Shown here one piece after another: positions 13,835 through 20,949 of a stretch of DNA of 31,013 bases. A model generated the notes under the pieces. That model saw only the letters and a program-made list of their open reading frames with translations, did not search any database and was not told the origin of the DNA. The stretch lies in IMG/VR virus record IMGVR_UViG_3300013009_000019, positions 1 to 31,013 of that record; one strand, written 5' to 3'. Within the stretch, counting starts at the first letter, position 1, and every line of letters begins with the position of its first letter. The translations under genes were made by a program, and so were the position numbers. The stretch is from a virus.

Positions 13835-15304
13835 TCACCTCCTCTCGTCTTGACGTTGGGCCAGAACGGATTCCAAATATGCCATCCATACGCTGCCATG
13901 CCCTCGAATAGGCGCGGCAAATGCCAACACCACGGCGTCCGCCTTGTCCGGCGAGTAGCCCAAGCGCCTTTTCATGTCTTCCTTGCTCTCCACAGCAATC
14001 TGTCCTCGACTGGTGATCTTGTACTTGATTCCGGCGAGTTCCGCCAGCAACTCATCGTCAGGCGGCAACGCAATCGGGTCTGGCGCGTCGGGCTTCAAGC
14101 GCTCGCGCAACCCCCACCAGAGCTCCGAACGACGATTCGCGAAGTGTTCAGGATCAACAGCTGCCTCCGCGACGTTGACGCCTGTCACGTCGGCATCCAG
14201 CTCGTGCAACCTGTCCACCACGCCTGCACCTATACCGATGACATCCACATGAATTGATGCACCGCCCATTTCGCGCGCTTTGACCAGAGCAGCTCCCGCC
14301 GTCTCCATGGTGTCCTGGTGCCTGTAGACGATGAGTTGCAACACCTTCGACCCCTTTCGCGGCGCAAGTACTGTCCGGTCATCGCCGAAGCGCGCCACGT
14401 CAACGCCTAGCACCACAGGCTCGCCCTCAGGTGTCTCACTCCATCGCTCCATTGCGGCCTCAATCCAAGCGAGCGGGATCAGCGTGTCCGCGCCCTGCTC
14501 TGGAAATTGGCCAAGCACACGCGACTGGTAGGCGGGACTATGCGGGCCCCACTGCACATACTTGTCGGCCACCCAGCCAGGCGTGATAAGCCGAGGGTTC
14601 GGGAGCGGCCGCTCTCCGATCTTCTCTGCCCACGCTCCGCTCGCGACGTCCTCCTGGGTGATCCCGAACTCTGTGAAGTTCGGCGTGTCGAAAGCCGATA
14701 CGGAAATCGTTCGCCATCCAGGCTTCCGAAAGGCGTCGTAGAACGTGCCTGAGACACTGGTCGGGTTGCCCAACAGTAACAGGCGGCTGTGCGCGCTCGT
14801 CAAAACGCCGTCAACCGCCTCGAAAATGGCTTCTGGAACACCCGCTGCCTCATCCACGACCACCAGAATGTGCTCGGCGTGAAAGCCCTGGAATCGGTCG
14901 GGATGTCGCGTGCTTACCCCAATGGCAAACCAATCGTCTGCCACGTACAGTTCCGGCGCCTTCCGCATCAGCTTGCCGCCCAGCGGGACCTTCGCTGCAT
15001 GATACGCCGTTCGAATCTCCCGCCAAATCAGTTTCTCGACCTGACGCCACGTTGGTGCTGTCGAGAGTACGACCGCGCGCGGATGACAAAAGAGAAACCA
15101 CAGGATGGTAGCAGCTGCGGTAAAGCTCTTCCCTATGCCGTGACAGGACCGCACGGCCGTCTTCGGATAATCCCGAACGGAGCGCAGAATGTCCTCCTGA
15201 CGCGTCCACGGCTGCACGCCCAGCACATGTCGTGCCCACCACACGGGGTCTTGCCGCGCGCGCTCAATCAAGCGCCTGGCTTGGGCGCGATCTTGCAACA
15301 TCAT
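13835..15304 (-). CDS. Terminase large subunit (489 aa)
   Basis: It starts at ATG 15304, overlapping the small subunit stop as ATGA. The ATPase domain has Walker A SCHGIGKSFTAA (about residues 53-64), Walker B HILVVVDEA (about 145-152) and coupling motif LLLLGNPTS (about 174-182). The nuclease domain begins at VVLGVDVARFGDD (about 297-309), continues with DVIGIGAGVVDRL, and ends with YSPDKADAVVLAF, giving the usual acidic triad of RNase H-like terminase nucleases. It pumps DNA into the prohead and cuts concatemers. The length is typical. Overlaps and spacing on both sides indicate a tight packaging operon (small terminase, large terminase, portal). Confidence 0.95.
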   Translation of the reverse strand: MMLQDRAQARRLIERARQDPVWWARHVLGVQPWTRQEDILRSVRDYPKTAVRSCHGIGKSFTAAATILWFLFCHPRAVVLSTAPTWRQVEKLIWREIRTAYHAAKVPLGGKLMRKAPELYVADDWFAIGVSTRHPDRFQGFHAEHILVVVDEAAGVPEAIFEAVDGVLTSAHSRLLLLGNPTSVSGTFYDAFRKPGWRTISVSAFDTPNFTEFGITQEDVASGAWAEKIGERPLPNPRLITPGWVADKYVQWGPHSPAYQSRVLGQFPEQGADTLIPLAWIEAAMERWSETPEGEPVVLGVDVARFGDDRTVLAPRKGSKVLQLIVYRHQDTMETAGAALVKAREMGGASIHVDVIGIGAGVVDRLHELDADVTGVNVAEAAVDPEHFANRRSELWWGLRERLKPDAPDPIALPPDDELLAELAGIKYKITSRGQIAVESKEDMKRRLGYSPDKADAVVLAFAAPIRGHGSVWMAYLESVLAQRQDERR

Positions 15305-15870
15305 CCGTCGTCGGCCTCAGCCAGCCCAAGGAGTTCTGCCCATGTGGTGGCTGCGCGGCTCAGCGGGTCTTCTCCGAGCAACTCAGTTTTCAACTTGATG
15401 GCCTGCCGAACCTCTGAGATGGAGCCGGTAAACAGATCGACCATCTGCTTGGCAGGCACGCCTTTTCGCATCACCGGCTTGAACTCGCCATCCAAAAGCG
15501 GCTTCCCGTTCTTGAGCAAAACCGGGAACTCTTTTGTGACAGCCTCCTCGATGTGGTCAGCTGCCAGGAGGTGCATTCTGTAGCCGCGTTCGATCATCGC
15601 ATCCAGGATCTCAAGCTCGCTCAGCCGCCTTTGAACCGCCTCTTCCATGACAGCCCGCGATTGTTCGACATATCGCCGGGCGACTTCTTCGCGTACGGGA
15701 AAGTGCTCCATGAAATGGCGATGGACAGCGGCCTTGCTTACGGACTGCCCTCTCTGTTTAAGCCACACCGCGATTTCGGCCAGAGACGCCCCGTCTTCCT
15801 TCATGCGCTCGACCTCTGCGCGATGTTCGGAGTTGCATATCTTGCATCGAGCGGAGTAGCCGACCTCCAT
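15301..15870 (-). CDS. Terminase small subunit (189 aa)
   Basis: The start is ATG 15870 (MEVGYSARCKICNSEHRAEV), chosen because GGAGGCG lies ten bases upstream and the upstream in-frame extension looks non-coding. A CxxC plus His segment sits at the N-terminus, then a helix-turn-helix-like region (DGASLAEIAVWLKQRGQSV, then KAAVHRHFMEHFPV), and long helices follow. The C-terminus ends in ATTWAELLGLAEADDG. A DNA-binding N-terminus with a helical oligomerisation core matches small terminases that recognise the pac/cos site. Its stop overlaps the large-subunit start by four bases. The HTH-like match is by eye; the context is decisive. Confidence 0.8.
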   Translation of the reverse strand: MEVGYSARCKICNSEHRAEVERMKEDGASLAEIAVWLKQRGQSVSKAAVHRHFMEHFPVREEVARRYVEQSRAVMEEAVQRRLSELEILDAMIERGYRMHLLAADHIEEAVTKEFPVLLKNGKPLLDGEFKPVMRKGVPAKQMVDLFTGSISEVRQAIKLKTELLGEDPLSRAATTWAELLGLAEADDG

Positions 15871-16181
15871 GGCGTCTCGCCTCCGTTTCGCTTCGCTTCG
15901 ATTCGTCTCGCTCCTACCGAGACGAGTCACACACCGCCACCGTTGGGCGCCCGAGTCCAAAGCACGCATCACTCGGCCCTCGCCACACGCCCGTGGATGC
16001 GTTCGGACGCCCAACGCCAGCGGCGTCAAACCGCTGACGTCCAGTGCCCATGAGAAGGGGGCTGTCGGAGTTCGTGGCCAACTCCGGCAATATCAACGTA
16101 GCACGCGTAACGCCTGCCGTGGTCCAACACAGTCCAGGGTTCGTCTAGTTTCAGTCCAGCCGAAATCGGCATGCGCATGTG
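15871..16181. other. Non-coding stretch upstream of terminase with two hairpins
   Basis: About 310 bases without a supported gene. It holds an 8-bp perfect hairpin at 15903-15925 (TCGTCTCG, seven-base loop, CGAGACGA), a nearby G/C-repetitive run of CGAAG-type units (15880-15900), and a 7-bp hairpin at 16066-16086 (CGGAGTT, CGTGGCC loop, AACTCCG). It should contain the leftward late promoter and possibly the packaging recognition site, but I see no good -35/-10 pair, which would suit an activator-dependent promoter. Confidence 0.5.
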
Positions 16182-16211
16182 TTGACACGTGTATTTTATA
16201 CGTGTTATTGT
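16182..16211 (+). promoter_or_regulatory. hicAB promoter overlapped by a palindromic operator
   Basis: TTGACA lies at 16182-16187. A weak -10 (TATTGT, 16206-16211, spacer 18; or TTATTG one base earlier, spacer 17) follows. The 21-bp near-perfect palindrome ACACGTGTA-TTT-TATACGTGT (16185-16205) fills the spacer, a position suited to autorepression by the HicB ribbon-helix-helix domain. Confidence 0.65.
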
Positions 16212-16224
16212 GTCGTTGAGAACG

Positions 16225-16422
16225 ATGAGACTCAAGGGCTGGTCCTCGCGGGAACTCATCCAACTGCTTGAGCAAGAGGGTTGGAAATGTGTCGAAGTCG
16301 TCGGAAGTCATCATCAGTTCAAGCATCCGACTAAACCGGGCAAAGTCACGGTTCCTCACCCAAAGAAAGACCTAAAGCCGGGGCTCGTAAGGTCCGTCTT
16401 AAAACAAGCGGGACTCCTCTGA
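16225..16422 (+). CDS. hicA: HicA-family toxin (mRNA interferase)
   Basis: ATG 16225 (MRLKGWSSRELIQLLEQEGW) gives a 65-aa protein, normal for HicA; an upstream in-frame start at 16189 would add promoter sequence. The family signature is complete: a first helix ending in GW, EVVGSHHQFKHP with the conserved catalytic His, TVPHPKKDLKPGLVRSVLKQ and the terminal AGL. The fold is a double-stranded-RNA-binding-like domain that cleaves mRNA and is neutralised by HicB. It lies on the plus strand, opposite to the surrounding phage genes, with its own promoter, indicating an accessory module. The antitoxin gene follows 28 bases downstream. Confidence 0.92.
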   Translation: MRLKGWSSRELIQLLEQEGWKCVEVVGSHHQFKHPTKPGKVTVPHPKKDLKPGLVRSVLKQAGLL

Positions 16423-16450
16423 AGGGGCTCCCGCGAAGGGAGGTCCATGT

Positions 16451-16873
16451 ATGGCGAGCTACGTGTACCCTGCGATTTTCGAGCCCTATGAGGATGGCTC
16501 GTATGTCGTCTCATTCCCGGACCTTCCGGGATGTGTGACCCAAGGCGATGACTTAGAAGACGCTCTGCGCATGGCGCAAGAAGCAATGGCCTTGCACCTT
16601 TACGGCATGGAACGTGATGGCGACGTGATTCCAGCGCCCACAGATGCGTCCAAGGTTGTCATCCCCGCAGATGCGAACCCAGGTGCGTTCGTGACACTCA
16701 TTCACGCGCGTACGGAGCCCATTCGTGATGAAGTGATGAACCGGGCTGTCAAAAAGACGCTGACGCTCCCAAGATGGCTAAACGATGCAGCCGAAGAGGC
16801 AGGGCTGAACTTTTCCCAAGTCCTCCAACGCGCGCTGAAGGAGGAACTTGGTGTCGTCGAATTCAAACCTTGA
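16451..16873 (+). CDS. hicB: HicB-family antitoxin
   Basis: ATG 16451 has GGGAGG eight bases upstream. The 140-aa protein has the HicB N-terminal partial RNase H-like domain (YPAIFEPYEDGSYVVSFPDL, then GCVTQGDDLEDAL and AQEAMALHLYGM) and a C-terminal ribbon-helix-helix segment (KKTLTLPRWLNDAAEEAGLN, then SQVLQRALKEELG). The first domain blocks HicA; the second binds DNA, probably at the palindrome at 16185-16205. Toxin before antitoxin is the usual hicAB order. The strong ribosome binding site fits the need for antitoxin excess. The gene ends 22 bases before the convergent late-activator gene; a hairpin there (16883-16897) has no T-run. Confidence 0.92.
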   Translation: MASYVYPAIFEPYEDGSYVVSFPDLPGCVTQGDDLEDALRMAQEAMALHLYGMERDGDVIPAPTDASKVVIPADANPGAFVTLIHARTEPIRDEVMNRAVKKTLTLPRWLNDAAEEAGLNFSQVLQRALKEELGVVEFKP

Positions 16874-16895
16874 GTATCGCTCGAGGCGACCCGCC

Positions 16896-17390
16896 TCACC
16901 CCAGGCTTAGGGCGCGGATCGCCTCATCGAGCATTTGGTACATGCGCGACTTCGAGATGTACAAGGTGTCGCAGATATCCTGACAACGCCGTCGGTCGCG
17001 ATAGTACATGGTCAGGAGCGTTTGATAGCGCACGTCAAGCCCCGCCACCGCATCCTCGAGGTCCTCGAGCGCGCTGCACACAGCGTGGTACTCGGCGTAG
17101 AGCCGGTCCAGTCGCATCTCCGCATCTCGCAGGGCGTCGAGTGTGCGAATCGTGTGCTCGGCCTCTTTGTCGTGGATGCCGCCCGAACCCCGAGGCATGC
17201 CCAGGTGCTCGTATTGTTGCACGATGTGCCCGAGGATGCCGTCTGCGGATAAGGAGTCCCGCATCCGCTTGATCCGCTCCTCTTGCTGCTGGATGCGGAT
17301 AGGGAGTTGACGCCGCCGATGTTCGAGTTGACTCCACTCACGCAACCTCGCCTCTATCGTTGCGACCGACTGCACCGCCAACACCGCCAT
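16896..17390 (-). CDS. ArpU/RinA-like late transcription regulator (164 aa)
   Basis: Starts at ATG 17390, though GTG 17384 has better spacing from AGGAGGG. The protein is helical. A coiled coil at residues 25-110 precedes a sigma-factor-like C-terminal HTH (DAVAGLDVRYQTLLTMYYRD, then CQDICDTLYISKSRMYQMLD). This is the layout of ArpU, RinA and DUF1492-type phage regulators that turn on the late operon. The sequence GLDVRYQTLLTMYYRDRRRC resembles sigma region 4 entries. It is the last gene of the early/middle operon and lies just before the late packaging genes, interrupted only by hicAB. The target promoter is expected between 15871 and 16181. Confidence 0.75.
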   Translation of the reverse strand: MAVLAVQSVATIEARLREWSQLEHRRRQLPIRIQQQEERIKRMRDSLSADGILGHIVQQYEHLGMPRGSGGIHDKEAEHTIRTLDALRDAEMRLDRLYAEYHAVCSALEDLEDAVAGLDVRYQTLLTMYYRDRRRCQDICDTLYISKSRMYQMLDEAIRALSLG

Positions 17391-17412
17391 CCCTCCTGAC
17401 CTTGGATTTCCG

Positions 17413-17589
17413 CTACTCCCGCGCCCGACGCTTCCCGTACTTTTGCTCCAGATAGCTCTCGATCTCCGCCCGGGTCATGCGGTATGTAGTCACATGCAAC
17501 GGTTCGGCCTGATATTGCTCGTTCGCCGTGTTTCGCACCGGTGTGCCCGACAAGCGATTGATCCAGCTGCTCGCGAGGACTTTTTTCAC
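17413..17589 (-). CDS. Small basic phage protein (58 aa), unknown
   Basis: The start is GTG 17589, overlapping the stop of the RecU-like gene as GTGA; longer in-frame starts lie inside that gene. The protein begins VKKVLASSWINRLSG and ends RAEIESYLEQKYGKRRARE, with a central strand (AEPLHVTTYRMT). The C-terminal helix is charged and basic. Nothing identifies a family. The coupled start and the position between RecU-like and late-activator genes argue for a real gene. Confidence 0.55.
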   Translation of the reverse strand: MKKVLASSWINRLSGTPVRNTANEQYQAEPLHVTTYRMTRAEIESYLEQKYGKRRARE

Positions 17590-18116
17590 AGTTCGCCCAC
17601 TCCCTGCAGGTAATCGAGCACCACGCCGCGGCCGGCGGTCACGCGCCGGCACTGCTCGCGGATGACTTCATACGGTACCGACTTGCGACCGCCGCTCTTA
17701 CGCGCTGCCCACCATTCCCTCAGTTGCCGAAACGACACCACGTAGAATTCCTCGTGCGCAGCAAACTCCATCAGCACAAACGCAATCCCACCATGGCAAT
17801 CCCACGACTCCAGGAATTCGAACTGGTGCGGTTCTAGGTTGTCGAGCGGGAACCGGGTCTTGGTCAGGGTGGACTTCGCGTCGAACGCGATCGCCCGACC
17901 GCCCGCGATACCCACGAAGTCCACCGTCGACTTGCGCTCCGGAAACGCGCTCACAATCCGCGGACCTCGCCGTATCACTTGCCACGGTGTCGGCACCTTT
18001 TGGACGACGGCGATGCCCTTGCTCAGGTATTGGGCGTTGGCCGCCATGACCAGCTCTTCAAGAGCTCGGCCGCGGTTCGCTTGCGAGACGTGCTTACGTC
18101 GACTGACTGGCTGCAT
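17586..18116 (-). CDS. RecU-like Holliday junction resolvase (176 aa)
   Basis: ATG 18116 (MQPVSRRKHVSQ) follows GGAGGG at good spacing; an upstream ATG at 18134 is less well placed. The N-terminus has NRGRALEELVMAANAQYLSK, as in RecU, followed by IAVVQKVPTPW and the nuclease core SAFPERKSTVDFVGIAGGRA, then IAFDAKSTLTKTRFPL, giving the D...D-x-K pattern. Later comes NLEPHQFEFLESWDCHGGIA, typical of RecU. Cellular RecU resolves recombination intermediates; phage versions (e.g. in 936-type or SPP1 relatives) serve replication and packaging of branched DNA. It ends coupled to a small gene. Gene size is slightly shorter than B. subtilis RecU. Confidence in the family is high. Confidence 0.85.
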   Translation of the reverse strand: MQPVSRRKHVSQANRGRALEELVMAANAQYLSKGIAVVQKVPTPWQVIRRGPRIVSAFPERKSTVDFVGIAGGRAIAFDAKSTLTKTRFPLDNLEPHQFEFLESWDCHGGIAFVLMEFAAHEEFYVVSFRQLREWWAARKSGGRKSVPYEVIREQCRRVTAGRGVVLDYLQGVGEL

Positions 18117-18312
18117 GAGTCCCTCCACGTGCATCCGCTGTCCCTGACCATCTCTGCGCGAGCTCGTCCAACAGTCTGGCCGCATGCGCTTGCTCCTCTA
18201 GATAGCGCACGTATGCCCGTGTAGCCGTGCTCGGATCCGCTGCACGCCAAACCCTGCGAGCTGTTTCCACGCGCACCGATGCAGCCTCAAGACGCCGGAG
18301 AAGGTCCTCCAC
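18094..18312 (-). CDS. Small helical protein (72 aa), unknown
   Basis: GTG 18312 has GGAGG about nine bases upstream. The ORF overlaps the previous gene by 26 bases and the RecU-like gene by 23. The sequence is helical (MEDLLRRLEAASVRVETARR, then YVRYLEEQAHAARLLDELAQ). No family is recognised. The overlaps with both neighbours are typical of compact phage operons, but the longer overlaps mean this could be a spurious ORF; I lean towards real because the translation has a consistent amphipathic pattern. Confidence 0.5.
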   Translation of the reverse strand: MEDLLRRLEAASVRVETARRVWRAADPSTATRAYVRYLEEQAHAARLLDELAQRWSGTADARGGTHAASQST

Positions 18313-18601
18313 GCCCAGTCGCCTCCCTCGGTTTCGGCTCGAACGTGCCCTCCACCACCTTCACCTGAGAAGCACGCGGCGTGTAATACAGCACCCTTTC
18401 GCCTTCGACGACTTCCACGAGCACGCGCTCGATCTTGCTCACGCGCGAACCCTTGAGTCGGGATTCGGGCACTGCCGCGGGAATGTTGCGCCACACGTCC
18501 ACGCCAGGCGGCACGAATTGCAATACGCGTCCGCGTTTGACGCTCCACGTTCCGCGCGCCTGACTCTCCCACTCCACGAAATCGCCGATTTGCACGCTCA
18601 T
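18287..18601 (-). CDS. Small beta-rich phage protein (104 aa), unknown
   Basis: The start is ATG 18601, overlapping the upstream stop as ATGA; longer in-frame starts fall in the neighbouring gene. The N-terminus MSVQIGDFVEWESQARGTW, then KRGRVLQFVPPGVD, resembles a small SH3/KOW-like barrel, a fold common in phage accessory proteins. The middle carries PESRLKGSRVSKIERVLVEV, and the end is a Pro/Gly-rich tail. I recognise no named family. It sits in the replication operon, so a nucleic-acid role is plausible but not shown. Confidence 0.6.
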   Translation of the reverse strand: MSVQIGDFVEWESQARGTWSVKRGRVLQFVPPGVDVWRNIPAAVPESRLKGSRVSKIERVLVEVVEGERVLYYTPRASQVKVVEGTFEPKPREATGRGGPSPAS

Positions 18602-18822
18602 TCCGATATCCCTCCGTTCACGCAATCCAAGCGAATGATGCGACGTTGCCGATCGAGTCCTAGACGAATGCGTTCGTCTCCGCGTCCCGCGACGAGCATG
18701 TTCTCGAGCTGTCGCTTGAGCGAGTCGAACACCACGATCGCCGTCCGAACCGTGAAGTCGACGGGCAATTGCACCCACGCGTCCGCGTCACACGGCTTGA
18801 CGGTTTGCAACGCGTCTTTCAT
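18598..18822 (-). CDS. Small phage protein (74 aa), unknown
   Basis: The start is ATG 18822 (MKDALQTVKPCDADAWVQLP), overlapping the DnaC-like gene stop as ATGA. The sequence continues DFTVRTAIVVFDSLKRQLEN, then RIRLGLDRQRRIIRLDCVNG. It contains a possible strand-helix-strand unit and two Cys but no metal motif. No family assignment is possible. The ATGA overlaps at both ends place it firmly in the operon. Confidence 0.6.
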   Translation of the reverse strand: MKDALQTVKPCDADAWVQLPVDFTVRTAIVVFDSLKRQLENMLVAGRGDERIRLGLDRQRRIIRLDCVNGGISE

Positions 18823-19658
18823 TGCGCCAGCCCCCGCCTGCGCCAACTGGCGCCCTCGAGCCGCACGCCGTCGCACATCTCGAGAATCCTGTCGACGAGC
18901 GCCTCCCCGACGTTGGGATACCGGGCCCGCACCTCTCGGAGCGGCATGTTCGTCGTGACGATGAGCGAACGCTGCTCCTCGTACCGCGCATTCACGACCT
19001 CGAACACGACTTGCTCCACCCATTCGGTGACCTTCTCCTTGCCGAGGTCATCGAGCACGAGGAGATCGCATCGCTTCAGTCGCCGAAGTACCGCGGCCTC
19101 CGTCTCCCGCGCGGATTCATCGAACGTGCTGCGGAGCTCCGCCAGCAAGCTTCCGATGGTGCCGAAGACGACAGTGTGTTCTTGGGCGAGCAACTCAAGC
19201 GCGATAGCGGCTGCCAGGTGCGTCTTTCCTGTGCCCACCGGCCCGACGAACAGCAGCCCCTCGCCCTCCCGCGGGTCAAAGGCTTCGGCGAACCGGAGCG
19301 CTCGCTCGTACGCCTCGCGATTTTGGTCGTTGACCTCAAAGTCGCGGAACGTGCGCCGACGCCATCGCGCAGGCAAGCCACTGGCCTGGAACAGGGCCTC
19401 GATTCGCTTGCGGCGACGTTCGTGCTCCTCCTGCTCACGCTGCAACTGACGCCGCAAACGCCTCTCCTCCTGCCGCAACTGCCACTCCGAGCAATCACAC
19501 ACCCAAGGGCCAAAAGGCACGTCCTGATCCCCCAAACGGACCGTGGTCATCCTGCGCATCCGCGCCCCGCAATAGGGGCATATGTCAGCTCCCGAAGTAC
19601 GCGCGTTCAAGTTCATCCCAGTAAGCATCCTCGCCAACGCTTCCCCCAGATGCTCCAT
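18819..19658 (-). CDS. DnaC/DnaI-like helicase-loader ATPase (279 aa)
   Basis: ATG 19658 (MEHLGEAL) is chosen because GAGGTG precedes it by six bases; GTG 19667 is upstream and lacks one. Features in order: an N-terminal zinc-binding Cys set (CPYCGA, then CDCS), a charged coiled coil (residues 60-90), and an AAA+ domain with Walker A FVGPVGTGKTHLAAA, Walker B DLLVLDDLGKE and sensor LIVTTNMPLREV, ending with ALVDRILEMCDGVRLEG. This matches DnaC/DnaI helicase loaders, which load the replicative helicase at the phage origin. It follows the DnaD-type initiator and overlaps it by 74 bases. The zinc module at the N-terminus is like DnaI. No phage helicase gene is present, so it probably recruits the host helicase. 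Confidence 0.85.
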   Translation of the reverse strand: MEHLGEALARMLTGMNLNARTSGADICPYCGARMRRMTTVRLGDQDVPFGPWVCDCSEWQLRQEERRLRRQLQREQEEHERRRKRIEALFQASGLPARWRRRTFRDFEVNDQNREAYERALRFAEAFDPREGEGLLFVGPVGTGKTHLAAAIALELLAQEHTVVFGTIGSLLAELRSTFDESARETEAAVLRRLKRCDLLVLDDLGKEKVTEWVEQVVFEVVNARYEEQRSLIVTTNMPLREVRARYPNVGEALVDRILEMCDGVRLEGASWRRRGLAQ

Positions 19659-20586
19659 GCTCCGCACCTCGCTTTCGTCGCTTTCGCGTTTCCGTCACTT
19701 GCGCGTCTTGTCTCACCGATGGGTGCCCGCGTGCGGACCGCCCCTCTGTGCGCCAGTTCGCCAGGATACTGCGGACGTACGAGAGCTTGCGCACGTTTTG
19801 GAGCGCAGCTTGACGAATGGCGTCCCGGATCCAGTCAGCTGGATACTCGTCCACGAGCGTGACGAGCTCTTGCTGCACCATCGCCGAGAGCACGCCGATC
19901 TCTTGCTCGTAAGTCCGAGCCACCTCACCTAGCTTGGCGTCCAACTCCGGAGGCGACTCCATGGGCCTGGCATCTGGCCTCTCGTCCTCTTGCGGTTCAA
20001 CCGTCACTGCGACCTCTTCGCGCGCGTGCGCGTGATGACAACGACGACGATGATCTTGATCTCTTGAAGGAGAAGGTGAAGGTGAAGGTAAGGGGAACTG
20101 CGGGGCCCCGTTGGGGTTTTCAGAACCCCCGCTGGTCCCCACGGACCCCCGTGGGGCCCCGTGGGGATTCTCGATTTCCCCATGGGGGTCATGCGATTCC
20201 CCACGATTCCCCGACGGCGGCGCAGGCAAGTCGGAGTCCATCTTGTCCTTGCCGGGACGCCGTGAACGATTCATGTGTGTCTGGTACTTGTACCACTTGT
20301 CCTCCGGGATGGCCATGTATGGCTTCCCGTCGACTTCGTAGAGCACAAGCAGTCCGACCTTCTCATAGAGGCGCAGCGTACGCTCGATGACCTCGACCGT
20401 GACCATATCGTTCATGGGGAAGACCTTGGCCTTGAGACGGCGCGGATGAGCCTCGGCTCTTCCCCAGTCGTCGAAGGTCGTGAGGAACCATGGCCAAATC
20501 AAGGCGGCCAACGAGTCTTGCTCCGCCACCTCTGCGAGTTGTTCATCAATGCTCATATCGCTGGTGATAAAGACCTTCCGCGCCAT
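19585..20586 (-). CDS. DnaD-domain replication initiator (333 aa)
   Basis: It starts at ATG 20586. The N-terminus (residues 1-110) is a winged-helix-like region (SIDEQLAEVAEQDSLAALIW, then VIERTLRLYEKVGLLVLYEV). A low-complexity Gly/Pro/His/Ser linker (residues 115-190) is encoded by a G/C-rich repeat cluster. The C-terminal half includes TYEQEIGVLSAMVQQELVTL, then YPADWIRDAIRQAALQNVRK and YVRSILANW, the DnaD/DnaB_2 domain signature. Such proteins recognise the phage origin and recruit helicase loader and helicase, which suits the DnaC-like gene downstream. The region encoding the linker may itself be the origin, as in lambdoid O genes. The domain call is firm; origin location is inference. 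Confidence 0.85.
   Translation of the reverse strand: MARKVFITSDMSIDEQLAEVAEQDSLAALIWPWFLTTFDDWGRAEAHPRRLKAKVFPMNDMVTVEVIERTLRLYEKVGLLVLYEVDGKPYMAIPEDKWYKYQTHMNRSRRPGKDKMDSDLPAPPSGNRGESHDPHGEIENPHGAPRGSVGTSGGSENPNGAPQFPLPSPSPSPSRDQDHRRRCHHAHAREEVAVTVEPQEDERPDARPMESPPELDAKLGEVARTYEQEIGVLSAMVQQELVTLVDEYPADWIRDAIRQAALQNVRKLSYVRSILANWRTEGRSARGHPSVRQDAQVTETRKRRKRGAEHGASGGSVGEDAYWDELERAYFGS
20095..20215. repeat. G/C-rich repeat and palindrome cluster inside the initiator gene
   Basis: CCCCGTGGGG occurs twice head to tail (20147-20156 and 20157-20166). CCCCACG and CGTGGGG (20137-20143, 20150-20156) form an inverted repeat, and CGATTCCCC is directly repeated (20194-20212). A related CCCCATGGGGG lies at 20178-20187. 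Such iteron-like density within an initiator ORF is typical of phage origins. Confidence 0.65.
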
Positions 20587-20598
20587 CTTCGTGCCCTC

Positions 20599-20913
20599 TC
20601 AGTCGTACAGGTCGAACTGATAAACCCATCCGTCGCGTTCCAGACCGGACAAATAGATATTGCCTTTCTCATCCGTCACAAGGATTTCTGACTCAAACAG
20701 CGCATTGGTTAGCCGCGCGTGTCCCCCGTCCCAATTCGTGGCCTCTGTGATGCGATCGAAGTATCGAGTGATGTTGTCACCCTTGCAGTACGTAGCCGCC
20801 CACCAAGCAAGCATCAAAACCCTGCCTAAAACGCTGTACTGAGGTTCACCCAGTAGGCGTGATAGCTTTACGATTTTTGGATGATAAGCGACTTTGGATG
20901 AAACCTTTAGCAT
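20599..20913 (-). CDS. Small winged-helix-like replication-operon protein (104 aa)
   Basis: ATG 20913 (MLKVSSKVAYHPKIVKLSRL) is preferred because AAGGGGTGAGC precedes it. The protein has a helical body (VLGRVLMLAWWAATY, then ITEATNWDGGHARLTNALFE) ending in strands (SEILVTDEKGNIYLSG). The layout resembles the N-terminal DNA-binding domain of phage replisome organisers, like the first 110 residues of the next gene. It may be a paralogue or a regulator of initiation. No catalytic motif is seen. The assignment is tentative. Confidence 0.55.
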   Translation of the reverse strand: MLKVSSKVAYHPKIVKLSRLLGEPQYSVLGRVLMLAWWAATYCKGDNITRYFDRITEATNWDGGHARLTNALFESEILVTDEKGNIYLSGLERDGWVYQFDLYD

Positions 20914-20949
20914 GCTCACCCCTTGCACACCTCCTCATCATCCCGTCCA

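Noticed and set aside
11698-13911. Plus-strand ORF of 737 codons opposite the portal gene
   Set aside because: Antisense shadow of a high-G+C gene. Its translation is Arg/His/Leu-rich with no domain, has no ribosome binding site, and lies opposite a clear portal gene.
16026-16359. Minus-strand ORFs opposite hicA and its promoter
   Set aside because: They cover a promoter and operator and show no recognisable features or ribosome binding site.
16883-16897. Terminator between hicB and the late activator
   Set aside because: GAGGCG-ACC-CGCCTC can pair, but there is no T-run on either strand.
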